Source: Geobacter sp.
GTDB lineage: Bacteria > Desulfobacterota > Desulfuromonadia > Geobacterales > Geobacteraceae
Assembly: GCA_027356255.1 (NCBI GenBank)
Contig: DAIEGL010000253.1
Span: 1-38,258, forward strand
Length of the DNA stretch: 38,258 nt
Direction: 5' to 3'
Shown: positions 19,121 through 27,816 of the stretch, piece by piece
How positions within the stretch are numbered: the stretch's first letter is position 1
How the letters are laid out: every line of letters begins with the position of its first letter
Translations under genes and position numbers: made by a program
The notes under the pieces: generated by a model
The model's input: the letters and a program-made list of their open reading frames with translations, nothing else
Database searches by the model: none
What the model was told of the DNA's origin: nothing

Positions 19121-19707
19121 GTCTGCATCTCCCGGTATCCTTCCTCCACCTTGACCTTGCCGTTGTTCGGGTAGGCGGTTATGGTGTAATGACCGCTGCC
19201 GGCATCCTTCAGGTGGACGACCATGAACTCCGACAGGCCACTGGGGCCGAAGGCAACTACCACTTCGCCGTCGGCAACCTTTCCCAGCCGCGGGATGGTC
19301 ACGTCTTCGATGGTTATCCCTTCGGCAATGATGCGCTTGGTGAGGAAAGTATCGTCCGTCGCGGCCTCATCCCCGCTATCCGTAAGCTTTTTCACGGTTA
19401 TCGTGCTGTCTGCGAGGTTCAGGTGCATCCGGTAGCTGCTCTTGGTAGTAACGGCTTGATCGCTCAGGTACCTGATCGTCGAAGCCAGGGTGCGTGCGGA
19501 ATCGCGCAGTTTGCCGGATTCCGTGGAGGGAAGTCGCGGCAGCACCATGAGCACGACGAGCGAGAGGATGGCGATGACGACCATCAGCTCGATGAGGGTG
19601 AAGCCGGCGGAAAAACAGGTACGAGGATCGAGGTTCGAGGCTAATGTTTTTCCCTCGTTCCTCTTTCCTTTTTCCTCGAACCTTTCTTCTCGCTCCTTGT
19701 TCCTCAT
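19117..19707 (-). CDS. gspH: Type II secretion pseudopilin GspH with an unusual leader
   Basis: This 196-residue pseudopilin has the processed helix FTLIELMVVIAILSLVVLMV (Glu5 present) and a GspH/FimT-like C-terminal domain (ARTLASTIRYLSDQAVTTK...). The leader before the Gly-Phe cleavage site is 35 residues, rich in Lys, Arg and Glu. Pseudopilin leaders are usually about 5-15 residues. The leader is encoded by degenerate 7-bp tandem repeats (19620-19640 and 19653-19708), and the ATG lies inside the last repeat, three bases after the gspG stop with no good ribosome binding site. No other start codon is available in frame before the helix. GspH should still be processed by prepilin peptidase. 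Confidence 0.9.
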   Translation of the reverse strand: MRNKEREERFEEKGKRNEGKTLASNLDPRTCFSAGFTLIELMVVIAILSLVVLMVLPRLPSTESGKLRDSARTLASTIRYLSDQAVTTKSSYRMHLNLADSTITVKKLTDSGDEAATDDTFLTKRIIAEGITIEDVTIPRLGKVADGEVVVAFGPSGLSEFMVVHLKDAGSGHYTITAYPNNGKVKVEEGYREMQT

Positions 19708-19708
19708 G
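19620..19708. repeat. Degenerate 7-bp tandem repeats with inverted arms in gspH
   Basis: On the plus strand, TACGAGG, ATCGAGG and TTCGAGG follow one another at 19620-19640. After a 12-base break, eight heptads run from 19653 to 19708: CCTCGTT, CCTCTTT, CCTTTTT, CCTCGAA, CCTTTCT, TCTCGCT, CCTTGTT, CCTCATG. The two blocks are partly complementary: GGTTCGAGG (19632-19640) pairs with CCTCGAACC (19674-19682). Confidence 0.8.
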
Positions 19709-19710
19709 AT

Positions 19711-20154
19711 TTACTGGATGTTCCAGCTTTCAATGTCGGCGTTCTTTCCTTCACCGCCTCTGGCGCCGTCGGCCCCCAGGGAGGAGAGGTCGTAATCGCC
19801 ATGTTCACCGGGGGAAAGATAAATGTAATCGTTCCCCCAGGGATCTTTGGGGACATTCTTGTTTTCCAGATACCCTTCAGCCTTGTAGTTCTTCGGAATC
19901 TGGCCTACGGTCGGCTTGGTCGCCAGGGCCGCGAGCCCCTGTTCGGTGGACGGGAAGTTGCCGCTGTCCAGTTTGTAAAGCTTCAGGGCTGTTTCAAAAT
20001 TACGAATCTGCACCTTGGCGTCAGCGATTTTGGCGTCGTCGGAGCGGCCGATGATTCTCGGAGCGACCAGGGCCGCCAGCAAGGCCAGAATGACCACCAC
20101 AATCATAATTTCAATGAGGGTAAAACCGCGGTTGTTGTTGGTCGTATTGATCAT
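19711..20154 (-). CDS. gspG: Type II secretion major pseudopilin GspG
   Basis: This 147-residue class protein is the main subunit of the pseudopilus piston. A 10-residue leader (MINTTNNNRG) precedes FTLIEIMIVVVILALLAALV with Glu5. The conserved C-terminal region has YKLDSGNFPSTEQGLAAL, PKDPWGNDYIYLSPG and a calcium-site region around DYDLSSLGADG. The frame extends upstream to 20229, but the ATG at 20154 has GGAGG (20165-20161) with good spacing and gives a normal leader. Seventy-seven bases separate it from the gspF stop, so extra translation or an RNA-processing site may raise its expression. Confidence 0.96.
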   Translation of the reverse strand: MINTTNNNRGFTLIEIMIVVVILALLAALVAPRIIGRSDDAKIADAKVQIRNFETALKLYKLDSGNFPSTEQGLAALATKPTVGQIPKNYKAEGYLENKNVPKDPWGNDYIYLSPGEHGDYDLSSLGADGARGGEGKNADIESWNIQ

Positions 20155-20231
20155 GTGAAACCTCCGTTTAATCTGTTCGTTATCAGAGCACCTTGTGGGT
20201 GCCGTTGGTTGGCCATGTACAGGAGTCATCC

Positions 20232-21443
20232 TTACTTTACCAGTTCGTTCAACTGGAAGATGGGGAGCAACACGGCAATGACCACGAAACCGACGCTGAG
20301 ACCCATTGCCAGGATGAGGAGCGGCTCCAACAGGGCCATCGAGCGGGTAGTGGACGATTCAAACTCCTTTTCAAAGGCTTCTCCGGCCTTGATAAGCATC
20401 TTTTCCAGCTCTCCGCCTTTTTCCCCGACCGCGACCATGTGCACTAACAGCGGCGGAAACAGGGGACTCTTATTGAGCGTTGCCGAGAGGCTTCCCCCTT
20501 GAATCAGCTCCTCGCTTGCCTCCATGAGAATGGTGCGGTATTCACGGTTGACTATCGCTGCGCCGGTGATTTCCATGGCCTTGATAACCGGCACGCCGCT
20601 CATGAGCAAGAGTCCCAGCACCTTGGCGAAGCGGGAAAGGATCAGCCTCTGGAGGAGTGAACCGAAGAGGGGGAGCTTGAGCAGCAAGCTGTCCCTTTTC
20701 CGGCACATGGTTTCGCTGCTCTTGAGTTTTTTCGATGCGTAGCTGATGGCGAAGCCGAGGATGATGAGCGCCCACCACCCTTTACGCACCAGGTTACTGA
20801 CCTTGATGAGGATGATGGTTATCAGAGGGAGGGTGGCCTTACTCTCTTCAAAAACAGTGACGATTTTCGGTACGACAAAGGCGAGGAGAAAGAGCATGAC
20901 GGCGACTCCTACCACTACCATGAGGATCGGGTAGGCGAGCGAGGTGATCACCTTGCTCCTGATCGCAGCCTGATCCTCAAGGAACTCGGCCAGCCGCTCC
21001 AGCACCACTTCCAGCGCCCCGCTCGCCTCGCCGGCGGATACCATGCCGATGTAGCTGTCGCTGAATATCTGCGGCTCGGCGGCCAGCGCCTTGGCCAGGC
21101 TGGTTCCTTCGGCCAGCCTGTCGCGCACCCGGCCGAGCATCTTTCTCAGCTCCCCCGGCCGTTCCTGTTCGTAAAGGGTGCTTATCGCCTCATAGACCGG
21201 GACCGACGAGCCGAGGAGCGTAGCCAGTCTTCTCGTCATGAGGGAGAGTTCCGGGAGGCCGACCTTGCTGCGGAAGAGCTGTATCCCCTTTCTGCTTCCC
21301 CCTTCGTCGGCCGATGCGATTTCCTTAGGGTAGAGGCCGTCTTTCTTCAGGCGGAGCCTCGCCTCCGCAGGGTTCCCCGCATCGATGGTACCGGTGACCT
21401 CTCCACCCCCGGCTTTGTAGGCGCTATAACGGAAGGTCGGCAT
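20232..21443 (-). CDS. gspF: Type II secretion inner-membrane platform protein GspF
   Basis: This 403-residue polytopic protein has two related cytoplasmic T2SSF domains (about residues 70-190 and 270-395), each followed by a membrane helix, plus a middle helix near 220-238. The N-terminal [18 protein letters not shown] pattern and LATLLGSSVPVYEAI are typical. GspF is thought to turn GspE motion into pseudopilin addition. A strong AGGAGG lies just before its ATG, inside the last codons of gspE (20-base overlap). Confidence 0.96.
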   Translation of the reverse strand: MPTFRYSAYKAGGGEVTGTIDAGNPAEARLRLKKDGLYPKEIASADEGGSRKGIQLFRSKVGLPELSLMTRRLATLLGSSVPVYEAISTLYEQERPGELRKMLGRVRDRLAEGTSLAKALAAEPQIFSDSYIGMVSAGEASGALEVVLERLAEFLEDQAAIRSKVITSLAYPILMVVVGVAVMLFLLAFVVPKIVTVFEESKATLPLITIILIKVSNLVRKGWWALIILGFAISYASKKLKSSETMCRKRDSLLLKLPLFGSLLQRLILSRFAKVLGLLLMSGVPVIKAMEITGAAIVNREYRTILMEASEELIQGGSLSATLNKSPLFPPLLVHMVAVGEKGGELEKMLIKAGEAFEKEFESSTTRSMALLEPLLILAMGLSVGFVVIAVLLPIFQLNELVK

Positions 21444-22986
21444 AGTCCTCCTGCGTTACCCGCAGCACCTCCTCGATGGTGGTGATCCCGGCCGCCGCCT
21501 TGGCGAGACCGTCCTCGCGCAGGGTGCGCATCCCCCTGGATATGGCGTACTCCTTGATGACACCGGCAGGGGCCTGTCTTATGATCATGGAGCAGAGCTC
21601 GGAGTCGATGAGGAGGAATTCATAGATGCCGATCCTCCCCGTGGTCCCCAGGTTGAAGCATTTGTCGCAGCCGCGGCCGCGGTATAGCTTGGGCGGCAGC
21701 TTGATGCCGGCGTACTCCCTCTCCGGCGTGTATTCTTCCTTGCAGTGGGGGCAGATCACCCGCACCAGACGCTGGGCCATGACCGCAGAGAGGGAGGATG
21801 CCACCATGAACGGCTCGACCCCCATGTCGATGAGGCGGGTCACGGCGGTGGCGGCATCGTTGGTATGGAGGGTGGAGAGCACCAGGTGGCCGGTGAGACT
21901 TGCCTGCATGGCGATTTCGGCGGTTTCCGCGTCGCGGATCTCCCCCACCATGATGATGTCCGGGTCCTGTCGGAGTATGGATCTTAGCCCCCCGGCAAAG
22001 GTAAGGTCGATCTTCGGGTTCACCTGGATCTGGCCGATCCCCTTCAGCTGGTATTCTATCGGGTCTTCGATGGTGATGATGTTCTTTTCCGGCGTGTTGA
22101 TCCGGTTGAGGGCCGCGTAGAGGGTGGTCGTCTTGCCGCTGCCGGTCGGTCCGGTGACGAGGATGATGCCGTTCGACCGGGAAAGGAGTCGTTCCATGGC
22201 CGCCTCGTTTTCGGGCGACAGACCGATGTTCGCCAGGGAGATCACCCCCCGCTGCTTGTCCAGGAGCCGGAGCACCACCCGCTCGCCGAAAAATGTGGGG
22301 ATGATGGAGACGCGGATGTCCACGTCCCGGCCTGCGACGATGACCCTGAGCCTTCCGTCCTGGGGGAGGCGCTTCTCGGCGATGTTCAGGCCGGACATGA
22401 TCTTGACCCGGGAGGTGAGCGCTTCCTGCACCACCTTGGGGGGGGTGAGCATCTTGTACAGGAGGCCGTCGATCCTGAAGCGGACCTCCAGCTCCCTTTC
22501 GAACGGCTCGATGTGGATGTCGCTGGCCCGCTCCTTGACCGCCTGGAAGAGGATCGAATTCAGTAGGCGGATCACCGGCGCCTCGTCGGCCAGGTCCAGG
22601 AGGTCCTTCGGCTCGTTGAACTCGGTGGCGATGGCGGAGAGCTCCTCACCCTCCAGTTCCTCGACCACCTCCTGGGCAGAGCCGGACGTCCTTGCATAGA
22701 GGCGGTTGATGGCGTCCAGCACCACCTGCCTCGGCACTGCCACGCCATGGACCGGCATGGCGTATACCCCCGACAGCTCGTCGAGTGCGAGGAGGTTGGC
22801 CGGGTCCCCGGTTGCGGCCACCACTTTGCCGTCCTCCTCCCGGAGCGGCAAAACGAGATTGTTGCGGGCAAACGCCAGCGGCAGGCGCGCAAGGAGCGCT
22901 GTATCCACCAGGCTGTCGTCGATCTCCGTCAGGAAGGGGATGCCGAGGCGTTCGGCTATGCGGGTTATTTCGGCATTGTCGCTCAT
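21424..22986 (-). CDS. gspE: Type II secretion ATPase GspE
   Basis: This 520-residue cytoplasmic ATPase powers pseudopilus assembly. An N-terminal T2SSE domain (about 1-130) precedes the ATPase core. Walker A is GPTGSGKT at 279-286, the Asp box is near [10 protein letters not shown], and Walker B with the catalytic Glu is in [12 protein letters not shown] (Glu349). His box residues are in [13 protein letters not shown]. The zinc-binding tetracysteine (Cys412, Cys415, Cys440, Cys443) distinguishes GspE/PilB-type ATPases from PilT; the gsp operon context makes it GspE. The start overlaps the gspD stop by four bases. Confidence 0.96.
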   Translation of the reverse strand: MSDNAEITRIAERLGIPFLTEIDDSLVDTALLARLPLAFARNNLVLPLREEDGKVVAATGDPANLLALDELSGVYAMPVHGVAVPRQVVLDAINRLYARTSGSAQEVVEELEGEELSAIATEFNEPKDLLDLADEAPVIRLLNSILFQAVKERASDIHIEPFERELEVRFRIDGLLYKMLTPPKVVQEALTSRVKIMSGLNIAEKRLPQDGRLRVIVAGRDVDIRVSIIPTFFGERVVLRLLDKQRGVISLANIGLSPENEAAMERLLSRSNGIILVTGPTGSGKTTTLYAALNRINTPEKNIITIEDPIEYQLKGIGQIQVNPKIDLTFAGGLRSILRQDPDIIMVGEIRDAETAEIAMQASLTGHLVLSTLHTNDAATAVTRLIDMGVEPFMVASSLSAVMAQRLVRVICPHCKEEYTPEREYAGIKLPPKLYRGRGCDKCFNLGTTGRIGIYEFLLIDSELCSMIIRQAPAGVIKEYAISRGMRTLREDGLAKAAAGITTIEEVLRVTQEDYADLPL

Positions 22987-24890
22987 TGGACGGGCTTCAG
23001 TTCCTTGTTGATGTTGAACGGCTTGTCGCTCTTGGTGGCTTCGATGAAGCCGGCCTTCTGGTTGGCCGAGACCTCGGCCATCTCATCGGCGCCCCTGATG
23101 ATCCGCGGGGTGAGGAGAATCAGGAGATTGGTCTTCGTCCGCTCCGTGTGCTTGCTCTTGAAGAGCCAGCCGAGGATCGGTATGTCCCCCAGGAACGGAA
23201 CCTTGGAGACGGTTTCCTGGTCCTGATCCTGGATCAACCCGCCGATGACGACGGTGTCCTTGTCCTTGACCACGACCGAGGTCTTGGCCGATCGCTTGGT
23301 GGTGACCAGGTCGGTGGCCTGTCCCTTGTTGGGGGTCACGGCGGATATCTCCTGGTAGATGTCCAGCTTCACGTATTCACCCTCGCTGATCTGCGGCGTG
23401 ATTTTGAGGGTGATGCCGGTATCCTTTCGTTCCACGTTGGACGTCTGCGCCACACCGGTATTGTATGCGGTGGTCGATGTGACAAACGGCACGTTCTGGC
23501 CGACGAATATCTCCGCCTCCTTGTTGTCCGAGGTGAGGATGGTCGGGGTCGAGAGGACGTTTGTCGCATCGTTGGAGAAGAGCGCCTTGAGGGCAGCCGA
23601 AAAGTTCATCGGAGTATTCAGTGTGGTCGGAAGGGTGATCCCGGCCTGGCTGAAGCCCTGCAAGACATTGAAGAGCTGGCTGAAGGTGTTTTGCGGATCG
23701 TATATTCCGGCAACGCTGGCGTACTTGCCGTCTGAACCGGCACCGAGCAGCCCCCACTGCAAGCCGAGGTCCTTCAGCTTGTCGAGGGAGATCTCGGCGA
23801 TCACCGCCTGGACGAAAACCTGGCGGCGCCGCTTGTCGAGCTTCTGGATCACCTGGAGCAGGTTCTGGTAGTCGTTGGGGGAGGCCATGATGATGAGGGA
23901 GTTGGTCGCCTTGTCCGGCGTGATGGTGATCTTTCCCCCCTCGAAGGGGGATGCCTGGGGCGCGGCCGCAGCCTGCCCCTGGGCTGGCGCGGGTGCGGCG
24001 GATATCCCCTTGACCACGCCGTCCAGGACCTTGGCAACTTCGGTAGCGTCGGCATTTTCCAGGTAGTAGACATTCACCTTGCTGCTGGAAATGGGGGGCA
24101 CCACGTCGATGAGGGCGACGAGCTTTTTCACGTCATCCTTGTCCTTGTCGCTGCCGAAGACGATGAGGGCGTTCAGGCGGGTGTCGGCGACCACGATGTT
24201 GCCCTGGCCGGCAGCGGCGGGCTGACCGGCGGGGCGCTGCACCTTGTCCCGGCTGCCCAGCCACTCGCGGGCCACGTTGGCGGCGTTTTCCGCACCGGCG
24301 TTCTTGAGGTAGATCACTTCGGCCGTGCCGCGCTGCTGCTCGGTATCGATCAAATCGAGGATGCCGAGGATCTTCTGGATGTTGAGGGACGAATCGACCA
24401 CCAGGAGCATGTTGGCGGGGCCGAAGGCGGATATGTAGCCGTCCTTTGAGACCACCGGCTGGAGGAAGCTGACCGCTTCCTGGCCGGATATGTTTTCCAG
24501 GGATATGACCCTGGCCACATAAGACTCGTTCACCGGCCCCCGTTCACCGTTGCTGAGAATCTTCATCCCCGCCTGCTTGGCGGCGGCGGTCGGGACGATC
24601 TTGTAGACCCTGCCCGCCTGGACGACGGTGAATCCCTTCAGCTCAAGGACCGAGGTGAAGACGTTGAACGCATCCTCCGGGGAGAGCTTGGCGGGGGAAA
24701 AGACGGATATCTTCCCCTTGACCCGGTCGTCCATGATGAAGTTCTTGCCGGTCAGGTCGCTGATGAACTTGACCATGGTGGAGATGTCCACGTCGCTGAA
24801 GTTCAGCACAACTCCCTTTGCCAGCGCCACGGAAGGTACCAGTGCGAAGAGCAAGAGGGCGATGATGGTATGCGAGATGCGTCTATTCAA
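22983..24890 (-). CDS. gspD: Type II secretion outer-membrane secretin GspD
   Basis: This 635-residue protein forms the outer-membrane channel. A signal peptide ends near VALA (residue 24). The N0 domain (VVLNFSDVDISTMVKFISDLTGKNF) and repeated N1-N3 domains (about 100-350, with VIYLKNA and VYYLENADATEVAKVL) precede the secretin domain (about 400-600): VLSTPTILTSDNKEAEIFVG, then VVIGGLIQDQD and KVPFLGDIPILGWLF. An Ala/Pro/Gln-rich linker in N3 is near residue 295. No lipobox is present and a pilotin-binding tail is not evident. It starts 111 bases after gspC; that gap holds heptamer repeats. Confidence 0.96.
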   Translation of the reverse strand: MNRRISHTIIALLLFALVPSVALAKGVVLNFSDVDISTMVKFISDLTGKNFIMDDRVKGKISVFSPAKLSPEDAFNVFTSVLELKGFTVVQAGRVYKIVPTAAAKQAGMKILSNGERGPVNESYVARVISLENISGQEAVSFLQPVVSKDGYISAFGPANMLLVVDSSLNIQKILGILDLIDTEQQRGTAEVIYLKNAGAENAANVAREWLGSRDKVQRPAGQPAAAGQGNIVVADTRLNALIVFGSDKDKDDVKKLVALIDVVPPISSSKVNVYYLENADATEVAKVLDGVVKGISAAPAPAQGQAAAAPQASPFEGGKITITPDKATNSLIIMASPNDYQNLLQVIQKLDKRRRQVFVQAVIAEISLDKLKDLGLQWGLLGAGSDGKYASVAGIYDPQNTFSQLFNVLQGFSQAGITLPTTLNTPMNFSAALKALFSNDATNVLSTPTILTSDNKEAEIFVGQNVPFVTSTTAYNTGVAQTSNVERKDTGITLKITPQISEGEYVKLDIYQEISAVTPNKGQATDLVTTKRSAKTSVVVKDKDTVVIGGLIQDQDQETVSKVPFLGDIPILGWLFKSKHTERTKTNLLILLTPRIIRGADEMAEVSANQKAGFIEATKSDKPFNINKELKPVQ

Positions 24891-25001
24891 TGGATGCCTC
24901 CAAAACTGGGAATAGGGAACAAGGATCGGGTAGCACCTTAGCGAAAAGAGATTCTTCCAAGGTTTTTGCTCTTAACCATTCACCATTCACAATTCACCGT
25001 T
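24891..25001. repeat. Two short heptamer repeat arrays between gspC and gspD
   Basis: On the plus strand, GGGAATA, GGGAACA, AGGATCG and GGTAGCA run from 24908 to 24935. ACCATTC, ACCATTC, ACAATTC and ACCGTTT run from 24975 to 25002. Both have a 7-bp period. The second block reaches the gspC stop codon. Confidence 0.7.
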
Positions 25002-25868
25002 TTATCTGATGTCATAATTGAACGTCACCGGCTGACCGTCCCGTATCAGGTCGAGCTTGATCCTGCTCTGTCCCTTGAGCGATGCAAAGGACTGGATTGC
25101 CTTTTCCGGTGAATCGATGGGAAAGTCGTTGATGCTTAAGAGCACGTCGCCGTTTTTGATGCCGATGGTACCGAATATCCCCTGCGGTTTCACTTCCGAG
25201 GCCCTGAACCCCTGTACCTTGCCGTCCTTCATGCTCGGCAGAAGCCGGGCGTCGGTCATTGCCTGGCCGATGTTGTCCAGGGCGGCGTTCAGCGCGCGCT
25301 GGTCGACCACATAGTTTCCGGCCCCCACCTGGGAGGCGAGGCCCGTTGGGCCTGCCGGCGGCTGGGCTGCAGCCTCGGTGGCTACTGCCGTGGGGGTCAG
25401 GATTTTTATTCTTCTCCCCCCCACCAGTATCTCGGCGACCTCTTTTTTCACAGACACCAGCGGTCCCGTATCGAAGACCGTGTCGCCGAGCCGGAAGACC
25501 CGCTCCTCCTTGGTGCTGGTCTTCTGCATCAGGGCGAACGTCTCTCGGAAGGAGCCGACAGCGGTCCCGAGGAGTATCAGATCTCCCTGGGAAACGGCCG
25601 GCGCCGCCTTGTTCGCGGCGGTTGCCTGTATTACCGGCGAGAGCTTTCCCTGGGTGGCCTTGCCGAACAGTCCCTTTTCGAGGATCGGCGCAAATGACAT
25701 GAGGTCATCGGCCGTTGCAACGGAAGGGGGTGCTGCTGCGGCCTTTCCGGCGCTTTTAGGGTAGAGTTTGGCGAGTCTGAAGGAGATCAGGTCGGAGGAA
25801 ATCAAGGCCAGGGCCGAGATGATGAGAAAAGCGAGAAAAATGTTGATCGGCAAGATCCATTTCTGCAT
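25002..25868 (-). CDS. gspC: Type II secretion inner-membrane protein GspC
   Basis: This 288-residue protein links the inner-membrane platform to the GspD secretin and may select substrates. One membrane helix (about 5-28) is followed by the HR domain (about 60-160: LFGKATQG, then LILLGTAVGSFRETFALMQ and a VFDTGPL beta segment). A Pro/Ala linker precedes the PDZ domain (about 185-288), with GASEVKPQGIFG-like and KNGDVLLSINDFPIDSPEKA motifs. It is the first gene of the operon. AAAGGG lies eight bases upstream of the ATG, and the promoter is at 25901-25929. Confidence 0.93.
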   Translation of the reverse strand: MQKWILPINIFLAFLIISALALISSDLISFRLAKLYPKSAGKAAAAPPSVATADDLMSFAPILEKGLFGKATQGKLSPVIQATAANKAAPAVSQGDLILLGTAVGSFRETFALMQKTSTKEERVFRLGDTVFDTGPLVSVKKEVAEILVGGRRIKILTPTAVATEAAAQPPAGPTGLASQVGAGNYVVDQRALNAALDNIGQAMTDARLLPSMKDGKVQGFRASEVKPQGIFGTIGIKNGDVLLSINDFPIDSPEKAIQSFASLKGQSRIKLDLIRDGQPVTFNYDIR

Positions 25869-25900
25869 GAATAACCCTTTATCCGGCGTTTAACTGTCTG

Positions 25901-25929
25901 AATATAGTAAATGTGGCGCCCTTATGCAA
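25901..25929 (-). promoter_or_regulatory. Promoter of the gsp operon
   Basis: Read on the minus strand, TTGCAT (25929-25924), a 17-bp spacer, then TATATT (25906-25901). The transcript would begin near 25893, about 25 bases before the gspC ATG, and could cover all twelve gsp genes. Confidence 0.7.
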
Positions 25930-26022
25930 GGGAAAAGACGGGGGGAAAGGCCCCATTTCCCGGCGCCGATTCGGGCAACCATGCCCCCCTGTGCCGACAG
26001 GGCGGGGCGTTTGCTTCAGGTG

Positions 26023-26052
26023 TTGAATTGGCCTGTGTGGATGTGCTAATAT
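26023..26052 (+). promoter_or_regulatory. Promoter of mqnB-mqnD
   Basis: TTGAAT (26023-26028), an 18-bp spacer, then TAATAT (26047-26052). It lies 37 bases before the mqnB ATG. It is divergent to the gsp promoter, about 100 bases away. Confidence 0.5.
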
Positions 26053-26089
26053 CGCGCCAGAACATGTAATGCTGGTGGAGGTCTTACCC

Positions 26090-26803
26090 ATGAAACCCGT
26101 CGTTGTAGCTGCTTCCACCATCCAGGAGCTTTCCCTTCTCGTTCGGGCCGCCTGCGCCCGCCAAAGGGGCGCCGGGAGCGGGGTCTATGACGCCCGCATC
26201 GGCGGACGGGAGATCATACTTGCCGTGACCGGCATGGGGAAGGTGAATGCCGCGTCGACAATAACGGCGCTTTTGGAGTGTACGCCGCCGCAGCTCCTTG
26301 TAAACACCGGCTGCTGCGGTGCCTATCGCGGGAGCGGCCTCGAACCGGGAGATCTCGCGGTCGCAACCGCCGAAATCTTTGCCGACGAGGGGGTCTTGAC
26401 TCCGGCCGGATGGCGGCCGCTGGAATTCATCGGCATCCCTTTCCTGGAGCACGGCGGGAAACCCCTTTTCAACGAGTTTCCCCTCTCTGCGCAGGCTGCT
26501 GAAAAAGCCGTGCATCTGGCCGACTCCTTGGGCATTTCCATGAGAAGCGGGCGGTTTCTCACCGTTTCCACCTGCAGCGGGACATCGGCCCGGGGGGACG
26601 AGCTGTGCAGGCGGTTCGGCGGCATCTGCGAGAACATGGAAGGCGCCGCCGCGGCCCAGGTTGCCCTGCGATACGGGGTTGATTGCCTGGAAATCCGCGG
26701 GATCAGCAACATGGTGGAAGACCGGGACCTCTCCCGCTGGGACATTCCGCGTGCGGTAGAGGCGGCGCAGAGCTTTGTCCTTAAATATATCGAAGAGCTG
26801 TAG
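26090..26803 (+). CDS. mqnB: Futalosine hydrolase
   Basis: MqnB splits futalosine into hypoxanthine and dehypoxanthine futalosine, a step of the futalosine route to menaquinone. The 237-residue protein is a nucleoside phosphorylase-fold hydrolase: AVTGMGKVNAAST near residue 45, LLVNTGCCGAYRGSGLEPGDLA near 70, and a NMEGAAAAQVALRYGV purine-site motif near 183, with RGISNMVEDRD near 205. An ATG at 26069 is possible, but GGAGG at 26077-26081 fits the ATG at 26090. Menaquinone is the quinone used for anaerobic respiration here. mqnD follows 33 bases later. Confidence 0.93.
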   Translation: MKPVVVAASTIQELSLLVRAACARQRGAGSGVYDARIGGREIILAVTGMGKVNAASTITALLECTPPQLLVNTGCCGAYRGSGLEPGDLAVATAEIFADEGVLTPAGWRPLEFIGIPFLEHGGKPLFNEFPLSAQAAEKAVHLADSLGISMRSGRFLTVSTCSGTSARGDELCRRFGGICENMEGAAAAQVALRYGVDCLEIRGISNMVEDRDLSRWDIPRAVEAAQSFVLKYIEEL

Positions 26804-26836
26804 GAGCGTCTCGCCCCTGCTTCGAGGAACACCGAC

Positions 26837-27670
26837 ATGCGATCATTGACCCTTGGCTATTCTCCCTGCCCAAACGATACATTCATCTTCCATGCCCTGA
26901 CCCACGGGCGGGTCGGCTGCGAAGGCTTTGCGTTCAAGGAGCGGCTGGAGGACGTCGAAACCCTGAACCGTCTGGTGCTCGAAGGGGGGCTGGATATCAG
27001 CAAGATATCCTATCACCTGCTCGGGTTCGTCCGGGAAGAGTACTGCCTGCTCCGTTCGGGCGGCGCCCTCGGACGCGGATGCGGGCCGCTGGTCGTTTCC
27101 GGGAAATACGGGCACATGTCGCAGCTCAAGGGAAAGCGGATCGCCGTGCCGGGAAAGTATACCACGGCAGCCCTGCTGCTGCGCCTCTTCGACCCGTCCC
27201 TGGACAATATCGTCCATATGCCGTTTCACGAAATCATGGCTGCCGTGGCCGGCGGCACGGTGGATGCGGGTGTGATAATCCACGAATCGCGCTTCACCTA
27301 TGCCGGCTTGGGGCTTAAGAAGCTCCTCGACCTGGGGGACTGGTGGGAGGGGGAGACCGGCCACCCGATTCCGCTCGGCGGGATCGTGGCAAAGCGTTCG
27401 CTGGGGGAGGAGGCACTGGCAGCCATCGGCAACGCCCTGCGCGCCAGCGTCGAGTACGCGTTTGCCCATCCGGCCGAGGCGAACGGCTATATCCGCTCCC
27501 ATTCCCAGGAGATGAGCGATGAAGTCTGCTCCGCCCACATAAGACTCTACGTGAACGATTTTTCCCTCGATCTGGGCGCGGAAGGTGAGGCCGCAGTCAA
27601 CGCTCTCCTCTCCCGTGCCGAAGAAAACGCTCTCATCCCGAGATCGCCCTACAGCCTCTTCCTCCCATGA
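26837..27670 (+). CDS. mqnD: 1,4-dihydroxy-6-naphthoate synthase
   Basis: MqnD converts cyclic dehypoxanthine futalosine to 1,4-dihydroxy-6-naphthoate, the late naphthoate-forming step of the futalosine route. The 277-residue protein has the periplasmic-binding-protein-like fold of MqnA/MqnD enzymes. It shows GYSPCPNDTFIFHAL at the N-terminus, the family's most typical motif, and later GKRIAVPGKYTTAALL and DAGVIIHESRFTY, where the His is the proposed catalytic residue. GAGGA lies upstream of the ATG. It is in an operon with mqnB; the other mqn genes must lie elsewhere. Confidence 0.95.
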   Translation: MRSLTLGYSPCPNDTFIFHALTHGRVGCEGFAFKERLEDVETLNRLVLEGGLDISKISYHLLGFVREEYCLLRSGGALGRGCGPLVVSGKYGHMSQLKGKRIAVPGKYTTAALLLRLFDPSLDNIVHMPFHEIMAAVAGGTVDAGVIIHESRFTYAGLGLKKLLDLGDWWEGETGHPIPLGGIVAKRSLGEEALAAIGNALRASVEYAFAHPAEANGYIRSHSQEMSDEVCSAHIRLYVNDFSLDLGAEGEAAVNALLSRAEENALIPRSPYSLFLP

Positions 27671-27727
27671 TCGCCGTGTTAGGTTAATTTCTCCTGTGTG
27701 AAGATGTTTTTCAGGGGAGCTAAAGCA

Positions 27728-27757
27728 TTGACTCGTTTCAACCGATAAGGTCATAAC
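27728..27757 (+). promoter_or_regulatory. Possible promoter of the signalling cassette
   Basis: TTGACT (27728-27733), an 18-bp spacer, then CATAAC (27752-27757). The -10 box is poor, so this is tentative. The first cassette ATG is at 27817. Confidence 0.3.
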
Positions 27758-27816
27758 CCGGCCTTCCGTACGCCTGCCATACGCCATCGAAAGGCTTTCA
27801 GCAAGGAATCACACCA

